A stretch of DNA of 27,002 nucleotides. Origin: an uncultured Planctomycetaceae bacterium (lineage in GTDB: Bacteria; Planctomycetota; Planctomycetia; Pirellulales; Pirellulaceae). The DNA lies in contig CAIYOB010000871.1 in assembly GCA_903927685.1 (NCBI GenBank), forward strand, positions 1 to 27,002, in the 5' to 3' direction. This document shows, one piece after another, positions 1 through 7,634 of the stretch; positions within the stretch are counted from its first letter, which is position 1; every line of letters begins with the position of its first letter. Made by a program: the position numbers and the translations under genes. A model generated the notes under the pieces. It was not told where the DNA came from and ran no database searches. It saw only the letters and a program-made list of their open reading frames with translations.

Positions 1-642
1 CAGGTCCATGTCCATCTGCTCCAAGCCCAGGCTCCCGACCATGATCGGCGTGGCCTTCTGCTCGATGGTCAATTCGACTTTGCGATGTTCCAATTCCCCG
101 GCGGCGAGCATCGCCCGCATCTTGCCCCGTGTCCGTTCGTACTGCTGGGCCGAGTCCTTGCCGTCCTCGTCGCGGTCGTAATCCAGTGCCGGGCGGGGGG
201 CCAGCAGGTCCAGCAGCCGTTCCTCGACCCTCTGTTTGGCTTCGCCTTCGACGTTCTTTCGTTCGCGTTCGCGGATCAGGCCGATGGCGTTCTCGACCAG
301 TTCCCGGACCATGCTTTCGACATCGCGGCCGTAGTAGCCAACCTCGGTATACTTGGTCGCCTCGACCTTGATGAACGGCGCGTTGGTCAGGCGGGCCAGG
401 CGGCGGGCGATCTCGGTCTTGCCCACCCCGGTGGGCCCGACCATCAAGATATTCTTGGGCGCGACTTCCTCACGCATGTCTTCCCGGACATGCTGCCGCC
501 GCCAGCGGTTGCGGATCGCGATCGCAACCGCGCGTTTGGCGGCCGCTTGGCCGACGATATACCGGTCCAATTCGGCCACGATTTCGCAGGGCGTCAAATT
601 GCGAGTTTCCCAGGGCGGGGCTTCCGTCGCCAGCTGACTCAC
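1..642 (-). CDS. hslU: ATP-dependent protease ATPase subunit HslU (partial, C-terminus outside window)
   Basis: HslU is the AAA+ unfoldase ring that feeds proteins into the HslV peptidase in the cytoplasm. The 214 visible codons read through without a stop. They open with the family's N-terminal signature ([17 protein letters not shown], about residues 17-31), followed by Walker A GPTGVGKT at residues 69-76 and the pore-loop region [20 protein letters not shown]. The window edge lies within the I-domain side of the protein, near [13 protein letters not shown] place the start at a GTG (640-642) that overlaps the hslV stop codon in a 4-nt GTGA junction, so the two subunits are probably translationally coupled. 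The product begins [18 protein letters not shown]. The identification is firm; Walker B and sensor residues lie outside the window. Confidence 0.95.
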   Translation of the reverse strand, partial: MSQLATEAPPWETRNLTPCEIVAELDRYIVGQAAAKRAVAIAIRNRWRRQHVREDMREEVAPKNILMVGPTGVGKTEIARRLARLTNAPFIKVEATKYTEVGYYGRDVESMVRELVENAIGLIRERERKNVEGEAKQRVEERLLDLLAPRPALDYDRDEDGKDSAQQYERTRGKMRAMLAAGELEHRKVELTIEQKATPIMVGSLGLEQMDMDL

Positions 643-1181
643 GAGTTGCTCTCCAATTCCTCGACGAGGATCTTGTCGTTGGTGTAGATGTCGATGCCGG
701 CCGCGATCTCCAGGGACGTGCGGACGATGCCGGGGGCGTCCAGGGCCGAATGGGCGACCAGAGCCCGGGCGGCCGCCACGGCGTAGGTGCCGCCCGAGCC
801 AATTCCGATGATGCCATCCGTCGGCTGGATCACGTCTCCGTTGCCGCTGACCAGCAACGTATACTTCGCGTCCGCGACGGTCAACAAGGCTTCCAGGCGG
901 CGGAGGGCCCGATCGGTGCGCCACTCCTTCGCCAACTCGGTGGCCGCCCGCGGCATATTGGCCGGATAGTCCTTCAACTTGGCCTCGAACCGCTCCAGCA
1001 AGGCAAAGGCATCCGCCGCGCCTCCGGCAAAACCGCACAAAACGTTGCCGTCGGCCAGACGGCGGATCTTGACCGCGTCGGCTTTGACCACGGCGGTTCC
1101 CAAAGTGACTTGGCCGTCGCCGCCCATGGCGACGCGGCCCTGATGGCGAACGGTCAGAATGGTCGTCGCATGAAGTTCCAT
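639..1181 (-). CDS. hslV: ATP-dependent protease proteolytic subunit HslV
   Basis: HslV is the threonine peptidase of the HslVU complex, a bacterial relative of proteasome beta subunits. The product is 180 aa, the normal family length. It starts [28 protein letters not shown]: a five-residue propeptide precedes Thr6, which becomes the catalytic N-terminal Thr1. With that numbering, Asp17, Lys33 and Ser124 of the mature enzyme are all present (D22, K38, S129 here). An in-frame extension upstream to 1259 is possible, but I prefer the ATG at 1179-1181 because homologues start here and a GGCAGGGG ribosome-binding-like stretch lies a few bases before it. The gene is followed by hslU with a 4-nt overlap. 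No codV/xerC-like gene is seen upstream; the neighbour there is divergent. Confidence 0.96.
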   Translation of the reverse strand: MELHATTILTVRHQGRVAMGGDGQVTLGTAVVKADAVKIRRLADGNVLCGFAGGAADAFALLERFEAKLKDYPANMPRAATELAKEWRTDRALRRLEALLTVADAKYTLLVSGNGDVIQPTDGIIGIGSGGTYAVAAARALVAHSALDAPGIVRTSLEIAAGIDIYTNDKILVEELESNS

Positions 1182-1516
1182 GAAAATCCCCTGCCACGGA
1201 GCTGCGAGACGAACGCTTCCGTCCCACCACTCGATCGAAAGTCGCCCCCCGCGGGACACCGACAGCCAGTCCCGCGCCGAGGCCCAGCCCCACAGTGTGG
1301 CGGAAAACTTGTGGGAACTCCAGGGGCTTTTTTTGTTTTCGAATTTCCTGCGGGAATTTCCAGGATCGACTTTTCGCCCAATTCCCTTGCGTTACAATAC
1401 TTTTCACTCAAAATAGAGTGTGGTGGAAGGCAGGGTATTCGACGACTGTGCCGGTCGTGCTAGAATCAGGGCGTCGAGTTCAATTCCCATCGTTGCGGTT
1501 CTGAGCGTTCAAGTTC
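1182..1516. other. Divergent intergenic region between hslV and the Ser/Thr kinase gene
   Basis: This 335 bp region must hold the hslVU promoter (-) and the kinase promoter (+). No gene is supported. Visible features are an A/T-rich stretch at 1327-1340, a direct repeat GAATTTCC at 1341-1348 and 1354-1361, a short inverted repeat CACTC/GAGTG at 1405-1409 and 1416-1420, and a -10-like TAGAAT at 1461-1466 about 50 nt before the kinase start. That box has only a poor -35 match (TTCGAC, 1438-1443) at 17 bp, so no promoter is called firmly. Confidence 0.4.
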
Positions 1517-4213
1517 ATGTCGACCAAGCTTGTTGCCGCCTTTCTCGATCGAGTACAGCGAAGCGGCCTGGTGCCGGAAGCGAGGCTGTCGCAGTTGCGG
1601 CAAGAACTCGATAACCAGGGCGTGGATCTGGCGAATCCCGATGCCGTAGCTGCGGCGCTGGTTGAACGCGGTGCGCTGACGCAGTGGCAGGTCGACAAAC
1701 TTCTGCAGGGCAAACATAAGGGCTTTTTCCTCGGGTCGTACCGCCTGTTGCGACCGCTGGGCAAAGGCGGCATGGGAGCCGTCTTTCTGGCCCAGCACGA
1801 AATGATGCGGCGGCAGTGTGCGATCAAGGTCCTGCCCCAAACGCAGATCGACAAGCATTCGTCCGTCTTGGATCGGTTCTACGTCGAAGCCCAGGCCGTC
1901 GCCGCGCTGGACCACCCCAATATCGTGCGGGCGTACGACGTCAGCAAAGAAGTCAAGGACAACAAGGAAATCCATTACCTGGTAATGGAATTCGTCGAGG
2001 GCCAGGACGCCCAGGCCACGGTCCAGGAGACGGGGCCGCTGGATTACGTCAAGGCGGCTGAGATCATCCGGCAAACCGCCAACGGCTTGGCTCACGCCCA
2101 CGAGAACGGGCTGATCCATCGGGATATCAAGCCCGCCAATCTGCTGCTCGACAAGAAAGGCGTGGTCAAGATCCTGGACCTGGGGCTGGCGCGCTTTCAT
2201 GACGACAGCGGCGCCGCGTCGCTGACGGCGGTCCATAACGAGACCGTGCTGGGTACCGCCGACTATTTGTCGCCGGAACAGGCGCTGAACAGCCACAACG
2301 TCGACGCGCGGACGGATATCTATAGCTTGGGGTGCACGGCCTACTTTCTGCTGACGGGCCATCCGCCGTTCCCGGACGGCAGCGTCGCCCAGCGTCTGGT
2401 GGCGCATCAAGTCAAGCAGGCCAAGCCGATCGTCGAGGAGCGTCGCGACGCGCCGCCCGAACTGACGGCGATCGTCAGCAAGATGATGGCCAAGACGCCG
2501 GAGGATCGCTTCCAGAGTGCTGCGGAGATTGCCGCTGCACTGGCCGCCTGGCTGGTCCGGTACGGGGGCGAAGACTGGCGCCGCCAGCACTCGGAGATCA
2601 CCGGCGATTCGTCGATCATGAACCTGTTGCCTCAGCATCGCGAACCGACGCGGGCGATGTCGGCGGCGACGAGCGAGACGGAGTTGGAGTTCGCGCCGCT
2701 GGAGGACGATGCGGCCAAGCCGGCGACGAAAGCGGGCAAGCCGGCGACGAAGGCGAGCACGTCGGCGAGGAAGGCTGGCAAGTCGCCAAGCCGTGGCGCG
2801 GGGCGCGGCGGCAAGTCCAGTGCGGTCAGCCAGAAAAAGGTCTCGGACGATGTCGACTTGACGCTGGCCGACGAGGCGGAAGCGGTCGCCCGGCCCCCGT
2901 CGGCAGCTGCCAAGCCAGCGGCCCCCGCAGCGAGGCCGGCTGCCGAACCGGCTCCAGCGCCGAGCGTGGCCGTCGAGTTGCCGGCGCTCGAAGTCCCGGA
3001 GCCGATGGCGATTCCCGACCTGCTCGCGGAGTTGCCGGCGGAAGACGCGCTGGCCTCGCTGGACCAAATCGACCTCTCGGGGCCCTCGCAGAGCGGCTCG
3101 GCGCTGGGTGCCATCGACAGCCACGTCAAGCTGGCGACGGCGCGCGGGCCGTCCTCATCTTCCCGCCTGGCGGCGGCGAAGAAAGAGCCGGTGGCGCAGC
3201 CCAAGACACTGCTGCAGAGCATCTTGGCGGTCGGCTTGCCCATCCTGATTGGCATCGGCGGGGGATTGGTCCTGCTGGTCATCATCCTACTGCTGTTTGT
3301 CTTCTCCAAGGGGACCAGCGATTCCCCGGAAGTTTCCCAGGGACGGGCGCCGACGGCACCGCTGGCAGCGGCACCAACGGAGACGACTCCACCGACGGCT
3401 ACGGGCAAGGAGCCCGTTGCCGCGGCGCCGGCCGAACCCACCGGGCAGCCGGCGACGCCGCCCCAGCCGGCGACGCCGGAACCCCGGCCCGCGGCGACGC
3501 CTGACGTGGCGGTCCAGCCGACAGCCGGCGCCAGTGTTGGTCCCGATCAGGCCAGCCCGGCCCTGCCGGTGGAATCGGCCACCGACCAAGGCCAGCCGAA
3601 AAGCGATGCGCCCGCGGGTGTGGAGCCGGCCATGCCGGCGGCGCCGGAGCCGGCTCCGGTCTCGCCCCAGCCGGATCCGGACACGGCCGCAAAACCAGCC
3701 GCGGAACCGGCGATGCCCGAGGGCTCCCAGCCACCGGGGCCCGCGCCAGCGGCCGCCGAGCTGTTCGCCGCGTTGAAGGAGTTTGGACTGGCCGTCGAGT
3801 TCACGTCCGCCGGCGGCGAGAAGACTCCGAAGCAACTCAGCCCAGTGCTGGAGGAGTTCAAGTCGGAAATCCGTGTTACGCTGGAGAAGATGGTCGCGGT
3901 GCGGACGGTCAACCTGAAGCTCGTCGACGACACCAGCCAGGCCGTGATGGAGGTGCTCGTCACGCCGCGTCTGGAGCAGGCGGCGGTGGTCCTAAACGCA
4001 TCGGCCCAGTTGAAGTCTCAGACCGCGCAAGGCTGGGTCGTACTCTGGTCCAAGTCGGATACGGAATTGGCCAGGTTCATGGCCGCGGGAAAGCTATCCT
4101 CGTCGCAGCTGAAGCAGTTCAAGTTCGCCTGGGGCGAGAAGATCCGCGAGTACTTCCAGGAGTTCCGTACGGAGCGAATGAAGCAACTGAAGGGAGAGTC
4201 CGGTCAGCCATAA
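1517..4213 (+). CDS. Membrane-anchored Ser/Thr protein kinase (PknB/Hanks type) with planctomycete N-terminal module
   Basis: An 898-aa kinase. Residues 1-72 form a small helical module ending [17 protein letters not shown], which I know from planctomycete kinases. The kinase domain spans about 75-345: glycine loop GKGGMGAVF (82-90), invariant Lys104 (CAIKVL), catalytic loop [10 protein letters not shown] (201-210), [11 protein letters not shown] activation segment and [10 protein letters not shown]. The Mg-binding motif is DLG (221-223) rather than DFG, a tolerated variant. A long Ala/Pro/Lys-rich linker (about 375-560) leads to one strong membrane helix at 569-596. A second Ala/Pro-rich stretch runs to about 745, then comes an unrecognised ~150-residue folded domain. 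One membrane helix implies a cytoplasmic kinase and an extracytoplasmic C-terminal domain, perhaps a sensor. No clear ribosome-binding site precedes the ATG. The substrate is unknown. Confidence 0.93.
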   Translation: MSTKLVAAFLDRVQRSGLVPEARLSQLRQELDNQGVDLANPDAVAAALVERGALTQWQVDKLLQGKHKGFFLGSYRLLRPLGKGGMGAVFLAQHEMMRRQCAIKVLPQTQIDKHSSVLDRFYVEAQAVAALDHPNIVRAYDVSKEVKDNKEIHYLVMEFVEGQDAQATVQETGPLDYVKAAEIIRQTANGLAHAHENGLIHRDIKPANLLLDKKGVVKILDLGLARFHDDSGAASLTAVHNETVLGTADYLSPEQALNSHNVDARTDIYSLGCTAYFLLTGHPPFPDGSVAQRLVAHQVKQAKPIVEERRDAPPELTAIVSKMMAKTPEDRFQSAAEIAAALAAWLVRYGGEDWRRQHSEITGDSSIMNLLPQHREPTRAMSAATSETELEFAPLEDDAAKPATKAGKPATKASTSARKAGKSPSRGAGRGGKSSAVSQKKVSDDVDLTLADEAEAVARPPSAAAKPAAPAARPAAEPAPAPSVAVELPALEVPEPMAIPDLLAELPAEDALASLDQIDLSGPSQSGSALGAIDSHVKLATARGPSSSSRLAAAKKEPVAQPKTLLQSILAVGLPILIGIGGGLVLLVIILLLFVFSKGTSDSPEVSQGRAPTAPLAAAPTETTPPTATGKEPVAAAPAEPTGQPATPPQPATPEPRPAATPDVAVQPTAGASVGPDQASPALPVESATDQGQPKSDAPAGVEPAMPAAPEPAPVSPQPDPDTAAKPAAEPAMPEGSQPPGPAPAAAELFAALKEFGLAVEFTSAGGEKTPKQLSPVLEEFKSEIRVTLEKMVAVRTVNLKLVDDTSQAVMEVLVTPRLEQAAVVLNASAQLKSQTAQGWVVLWSKSDTELARFMAAGKLSSSQLKQFKFAWGEKIREYFQEFRTERMKQLKGESGQP

Positions 4214-4315
4214 CACGGGGGTGTGACTGACGGCGAATTCCAGCCGAAAAACGGCGATCCCCAGCTCCTGGCAGATGCGCACCAGTCCTTCTTCCAGCGA
4301 TTGGAAATGCGTGTC

Positions 4316-4336
4316 GCCCGTTAAAAGTTGACGGGC
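4316..4336 (+). terminator. Weak hairpin downstream of the kinase gene
   Basis: A 6-bp perfect stem, GCCCGT (4316-4321) and ACGGGC (4331-4336), with a 9-nt A/T-rich loop lies about 100 nt after the kinase stop. There is no T tract after it, so it is at best a partial or factor-dependent terminator. Confidence 0.22.
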
Positions 4337-4393
4337 CCCGTTAGAATGTACCGGGACCCGCGGGGCGATGCGGGAAGGGCCATGTGAGCCGAC

Positions 4394-4590
4394 ATGAATA
4401 CTGTGTTGCAGCCCGAAGTCCAAGCGGTCTTGAACCGCCTGCACACCTTGGCCGAAGCCCGCGATGACGCGATCATCTCGCCAATATTCGCGCGCCCGCC
4501 AACGGCTTCATGTCCGTGCTGCTGCCGATCGACGACGCGATCGAGTATTCCGTGAAGGATTCCGTTTTTTCCAGGCGAGACGATGGCTGA
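4394..4590 (+). pseudogene. Relic of a probable SAM-dependent O-methyltransferase (middle deleted)
   Basis: Two fragments in different frames abut. The first starts at ATG 4394 and reads MNTVLQPEVQAVLNRLHTLA then EARDDAII, which resembles the N-terminus of class I O-methyltransferases. That frame turns into Cys/Arg/Ser-rich nonsense and stops at 4553-4555. A second frame, from about 4510 to the TGA at 4588-4590, reads NGFMSVLLPIDDAIEYSVKD, which resembles the final beta strands of the same enzymes (typically FxSxLLPLxDGxE). The SAM-binding core between them is absent, so I read this as an internally deleted, frameshifted pseudogene. Its end overlaps the transporter start by 8 nt and contains the AGGCGAG ribosome-binding site of that gene. 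The family assignment is from memory and moderate at best. A short real ORF of 53 codons (4394-4555) is the alternative. Confidence 0.42.
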
Positions 4591-6016
4591 CGACGAACTG
4601 GAACCGCCGAGCGAATTCGAACGGGAACCGGTGCCGCCGCGGGCGCTGCTGGGATTCAAGAGCTTCATCGGCATGTACGCCGGCGAGCACACGGCGGGCA
4701 CCGAATTGATGATCGGGCCCCTGTTCGTGGCGCACGGGGTTAGCGCGTTTGACGTCATTGTCGGCCTGTTGCTCGGTAACCTGCTGGCCGTGCTCAGTTG
4801 GACGTGGCTCACGGCGCCGATCGCGACGCGGCGGCGGCTGACTTTGTACTACCAGTTGGAGAAGATCTGCGGCCGGAACCTGGTCACGCTGTACAATTTG
4901 GCCAACGGCATCATGTTCTGTTTCCTGGCGGGCGCGATGGTCACCGTTTCGGCGACGGCCGTCGGTGTCTGGATCGACTTTCCCATGCCGGGACTGAACG
5001 ACGTCTATCCGAACAGTCTGGGCTGGGTGCTGTCCGTGTTAGGCATCGGCGCGGCGATCGCCGTGGTGGCGGCTTATGGCTACGAGACGGTCGCCAAGAT
5101 CGCAAACATCGCCGCGCCCTGGATGGTGGTGGTGTTCGTGGCATTCGGCTTGGTCGGTTTCCGCCAGTTCATGGATGTCACCGGCGCGCAGATCCGGTCG
5201 TTCGACGACTTCTGGCAATTGGCGTCCGACGTCATTTGGAAAGGCGGCGAGCCGTTGCCGGGGCGCGTCAAGTTCACCTTCTGGCACGTCATGTTCTTTG
5301 CCTGGTTCTGCAACATGGCGATGCACGTGGGGATGTCGGACCTGAGCGTCTTTCGTTTTGCCCGCAAGTCCTGGTACGGGATTGCGTCGGCGTCCGGCAT
5401 GTTCCTGGGCCATTTCCTGGCCTGGATTGCGGCGTCGATCCTGTACGCGTACCAGGTGCACCTGGACCCCGGCGATACGAACGTGCTGCCGGGCCCCCTG
5501 GCCTATCGCGCTTGCGGGTTGACCGGTCTGATTTGTGTCGTGATCGCGGGCTGGACCACGGCCAATCCAACCATCTATCGAGCCGGGTTGGCGTTCCAGG
5601 CGATCCGGCCCCAGGCGTCGCGCTTCGCCGTGACCCTGCTGACCGGCATGCTGGCAGCGGTCGCCGGCATGTTCCCGGCGATCGCGATGAAGTTGCTCGA
5701 TTTCGTCGCCCTGTATGGCATGCTCTTGATGCCGATGGGGGCCGTCATCTTCATTGACTTTTGGCTGCTGCGGAAGTTCGGCTTGCACAGCGATTACGCG
5801 GAACGGAGCCGGGCGACCTTCAATTGGGCCGCGGGGCTGACCTGGTTCTTGACGTTGGGCACGTGCTATTGCCTGGTCCAGTTCGCCGGCGTGCAGATCT
5901 TCTTTGTCAGTCTGCCCGGGTGGTTTGTCGCCGCGGTTTTGTACATCGTGTTGAGCAAACTGTATCAGCGGCCGACCCGGCCGGTCGCCGCGGCCGAATC
6001 GACCGCCAATCCGTGA
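4583..6016 (+). CDS. NCS1-family nucleobase/cation symporter-like permease
   Basis: A 477-aa integral inner-membrane protein with about 12 hydrophobic helices from residue 30 to 465 and a short charged N-terminus. The opening FKSFIGMYAGEHTAGTELMIGPLFVAHGVSAFDVIVG and the helix ending AAYGYETVAKIANIAAPWM fit the purine/cytosine permease branch of the APC superfamily (NCS1, CodB-like). Such carriers import nucleobases, allantoin or thiamine-like compounds with Na+ or H+. The substrate cannot be read from sequence, and no catabolic gene beside it helps. The ATG start at 4583 has AGGCGAG 3 nt upstream. A small membrane-protein gene follows after 13 nt and is probably co-transcribed. Confidence 0.82.
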   Translation: MADDELEPPSEFEREPVPPRALLGFKSFIGMYAGEHTAGTELMIGPLFVAHGVSAFDVIVGLLLGNLLAVLSWTWLTAPIATRRRLTLYYQLEKICGRNLVTLYNLANGIMFCFLAGAMVTVSATAVGVWIDFPMPGLNDVYPNSLGWVLSVLGIGAAIAVVAAYGYETVAKIANIAAPWMVVVFVAFGLVGFRQFMDVTGAQIRSFDDFWQLASDVIWKGGEPLPGRVKFTFWHVMFFAWFCNMAMHVGMSDLSVFRFARKSWYGIASASGMFLGHFLAWIAASILYAYQVHLDPGDTNVLPGPLAYRACGLTGLICVVIAGWTTANPTIYRAGLAFQAIRPQASRFAVTLLTGMLAAVAGMFPAIAMKLLDFVALYGMLLMPMGAVIFIDFWLLRKFGLHSDYAERSRATFNWAAGLTWFLTLGTCYCLVQFAGVQIFFVSLPGWFVAAVLYIVLSKLYQRPTRPVAAAESTANP

Positions 6017-6029
6017 GGGTTTCCGAGCG

Positions 6030-6224
6030 ATGCGAACTGTAGCCCAGACCGTCTCCTGGCTCGCCTGCGCCGCCACGCTGCTGCCTTCGGTGCTGTTCTT
6101 GTTCGGCCGCATGGACCTGGACGCGGTCAAGCTCTGGATGGTCGCAGCCACGATCGTCTGGTTCGCCGTCACGTCGCTGTGGATGGGCCGCAAGCAGGGA
6201 CGATTTGCGGCGGCCCGACCGTGA
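6030..6224 (+). CDS. Small two-helix membrane protein, hypothetical
   Basis: A 64-aa protein with two clear hydrophobic segments (about residues 7-26 and 34-52), a charged turn GRMDLDAVK between them and a basic tail GRKQGRFAAARP. It starts 13 nt after the NCS1-like transporter stop, on the same strand, with no promoter-like sequence between, so co-transcription is likely. By analogy with small subunits of other solute transporters (such as the YhdT/DUF997 and DUF485 classes), an accessory or stabilising role for the carrier is possible. I do not recognise the family, so that is inference. The gene looks real because its reading frame, hydrophobicity pattern and operon position agree and no other frame fits here. 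Confidence 0.68.
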   Translation: MRTVAQTVSWLACAATLLPSVLFLFGRMDLDAVKLWMVAATIVWFAVTSLWMGRKQGRFAAARP

Positions 6225-6322
6225 GCACCGTTCGAGAAATAACTGTCAGATTGTCGCCTTTCGCTCCGCGAAAGGACGTTCTTTCGCGGAGCGAAAGACG
6301 ACACTTGTTTCTCGAACGATGC
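6225..6322. repeat. MITE-like palindromic element with nested hairpins
   Basis: An imperfect palindrome of about 98 bp starts on the base after the small membrane-protein stop codon. The outer arms are CGTTCGAGAAATAACTGTC (6229-6247) and the inverse of CGTTCGAGAAACAAGTGTC (6300-6318), 17 of 19 identical, and the flanking GCAC/ATGC extends them. The inner part holds two copies of a self-complementary 17-mer, CTTTCGCtccGCGAAAG (6258-6274) and CTTTCGCggaGCGAAAG (6281-6297), which are also inverse copies of each other around a 6-nt centre. The left arm has about 8 extra bases (GTCagattGTC). There is no coding capacity. It resembles a miniature inverted-repeat element or REP-type repeat and may also end transcription of the NCS1 operon. 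Confidence 0.75.
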
Positions 6323-6356
6323 TAAGCGGCTCGCCTGCATCGCGGAGACTGAGTCC

Positions 6357-6657
6357 ATGCCGCTGCTCGATCGCCTTCATCCGCCGCTCAGTCTGGAACG
6401 GCCTTGGCAAGGCGTGCACAGTGCCTGGGCATCCGTGATTGCCGAGCACTTACGCAGCCGCTTACCAAACGGCACCGAAGGCAGAATCGCTTCGGTTGGA
6501 GATCTGATCGGAAGAACTGTCGATTGGTCTGTCCCTGCCGACGGTGCCGCTCTGGTTGGAGGCAGACCTCGCCGTGACGGCGGTGTTTGAGGCGACCTAC
6601 GCCCTCACCTGCCGACGGCTCCGAATCCAGCCCGCACCAATTCGCCCCGATGAGTGA
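6357..6657 (+). pseudogene. Relic of a DUF4058-like protein (middle deleted)
   Basis: ATG 6357 opens MPLLDRLHPPLSLERPWQGV and continues HSAWASVIAEHLRSRLPNGT, which fits the N-terminus of DUF4058 proteins common in cyanobacteria and planctomycetes (PPL..RxWxGFHxxWxxxIxxxLNxxLP). That frame degenerates and stops at 6588-6590. A second frame, from about 6508 to the TGA at 6655-6657, reads LSIGLSLPTVPLWLEADLAV and then FEATYALTCRRLRI, which resembles the C-terminus of the same family. About 150-200 central residues are missing and the two parts are out of frame, so this is an internally deleted pseudogene. Family recall is from motif memory. Confidence 0.55.
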
Positions 6658-6910
6658 CCGACGTGCCCCGACGCATCAGCCGCAGGGTATCGCCAACCGA
6701 AACGCCCGCGAGGCCCATTTCGCCCCCGCAGAGTCTTCCCAGTCAGCCTATTTCCACCGGCGTAAGGCGAACCGCGGCAGCCTCGGGAATTCCCTGCCAA
6801 AAAACGGCGGAAATCGAAGTTGCGGCGACACTTGGGACACGATAGCTTAGTTAGCGACCCGCCGTACTAGACTCTCTCCCACCGTAACCTTCCGAGCAGA
6901 TGCGCTGGCC
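6658..6910. other. Intergenic region before the XRE regulator
   Basis: A 253 bp gap. I see no supported gene or convincing promoter. The stretch around 6830-6875 (TTGGGA, TTAGTT, TACTAG) is the most A/T-rich part and the most likely site for the regulator's promoter, but no pair of boxes has good spacing. Confidence 0.3.
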
Positions 6911-7621
6911 ATGTCCGAGTCGGAGGTGTTTGCCGCCAACCTGAGACGCTTGATCGACGCCGCGTCGTTATCCGAGCATCAGCTCGCCGAGCGGTCGGGC
7001 GTTAGCGTCAAAACGCTGGCGCGTTGGCTGCAAATCGGCTTGAAGCGGCCAACGCGTCAAACGCCGCACGCTGTGCAACAGGTGGCGGACGCACTCGGCA
7101 TCGATCCGGGCGAACTGTGGCGGAGCGAGAGCACTTGCACCTGCGATGCCTACGCCGACAAGGTCAAAGAACTGGTCAGCCGCTGGGAGCGACTGGGGGT
7201 CGACTATCAGGAGATCGCCCGCTGGATCGACTCGGCCTATACCGCGTCGCGCGTGGTCGAGCGATTTCGCCGCGAGGAAGCCGACTTGGCCGGCGTCGTG
7301 GCCAAGGTCAAGCGGTTGCGGGGCGAAGGCGAATTGCAGAGCTACCTGGAAGCGATGGTCCGCGAGTGGGCCTTGGACGAGTCGGAATCGTACAAGCGGT
7401 TGGTCGAATCGACGCAGAAGTTCGTCTTTGCCGTGCTGCCGCGCGATCCCGATCAGATGGGGGATTGGTTCCGCCGCGTTCATCCGCGGCGCTGGGCCAA
7501 CCTGCTGGCCCGCCGCAAGCTGGACGACGAAGCCGAGCTGGTCGCCCTGATCCGCAACCTGATGGGCGAAGGCTTGTCCCCGCACGAAGCCTACGAGGCG
7601 ATCGTGCGGTTATCCAAGTAG
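6911..7621 (+). CDS. XRE-family DNA-binding protein with unrecognised C-terminal domain
   Basis: A 236-aa soluble protein. Residues about 5-70 form a Cro/C1-type helix-turn-helix (FAANLRRLIDAASLSEHQLA, GVSVKTLARWL, VQQVADALGIDPGELW), so it should bind DNA as a transcriptional regulator. Between the domains is a CTCDA motif (about residues 76-80). The C-terminal ~150 residues are charged and helical, including WIDSAYTASRVVERFRREEADLAGV and FRRVHPRRWANLLARRKLDDEAELV, and end in a helix pair (IRNLMGEGLSPHEAYEAIVRL). I do not recognise this part; it could bind a ligand or mediate oligomerisation. The gene is convergent with the URO-D gene, 13 bp apart, so its target is not obvious from position. 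The nearby DUF4058 relic lies upstream on the same strand. Confidence 0.8.
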   Translation: MSESEVFAANLRRLIDAASLSEHQLAERSGVSVKTLARWLQIGLKRPTRQTPHAVQQVADALGIDPGELWRSESTCTCDAYADKVKELVSRWERLGVDYQEIARWIDSAYTASRVVERFRREEADLAGVVAKVKRLRGEGELQSYLEAMVREWALDESESYKRLVESTQKFVFAVLPRDPDQMGDWFRRVHPRRWANLLARRKLDDEAELVALIRNLMGEGLSPHEAYEAIVRLSK

Positions 7622-7634
7622 GGTTAGGGCTGGA

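Noticed and set aside
1466..3124. A 552-codon minus-strand ORF opposite the kinase gene
   Set aside because: It is a mirror of a GC-rich coding region; its composition is Arg/Leu/Gln-rich without motifs, while the plus strand has complete kinase motifs.
5039..6358. A 439-codon minus-strand ORF opposite the NCS1 transporter
   Set aside because: Same antisense composition; it also runs through the palindromic repeat.
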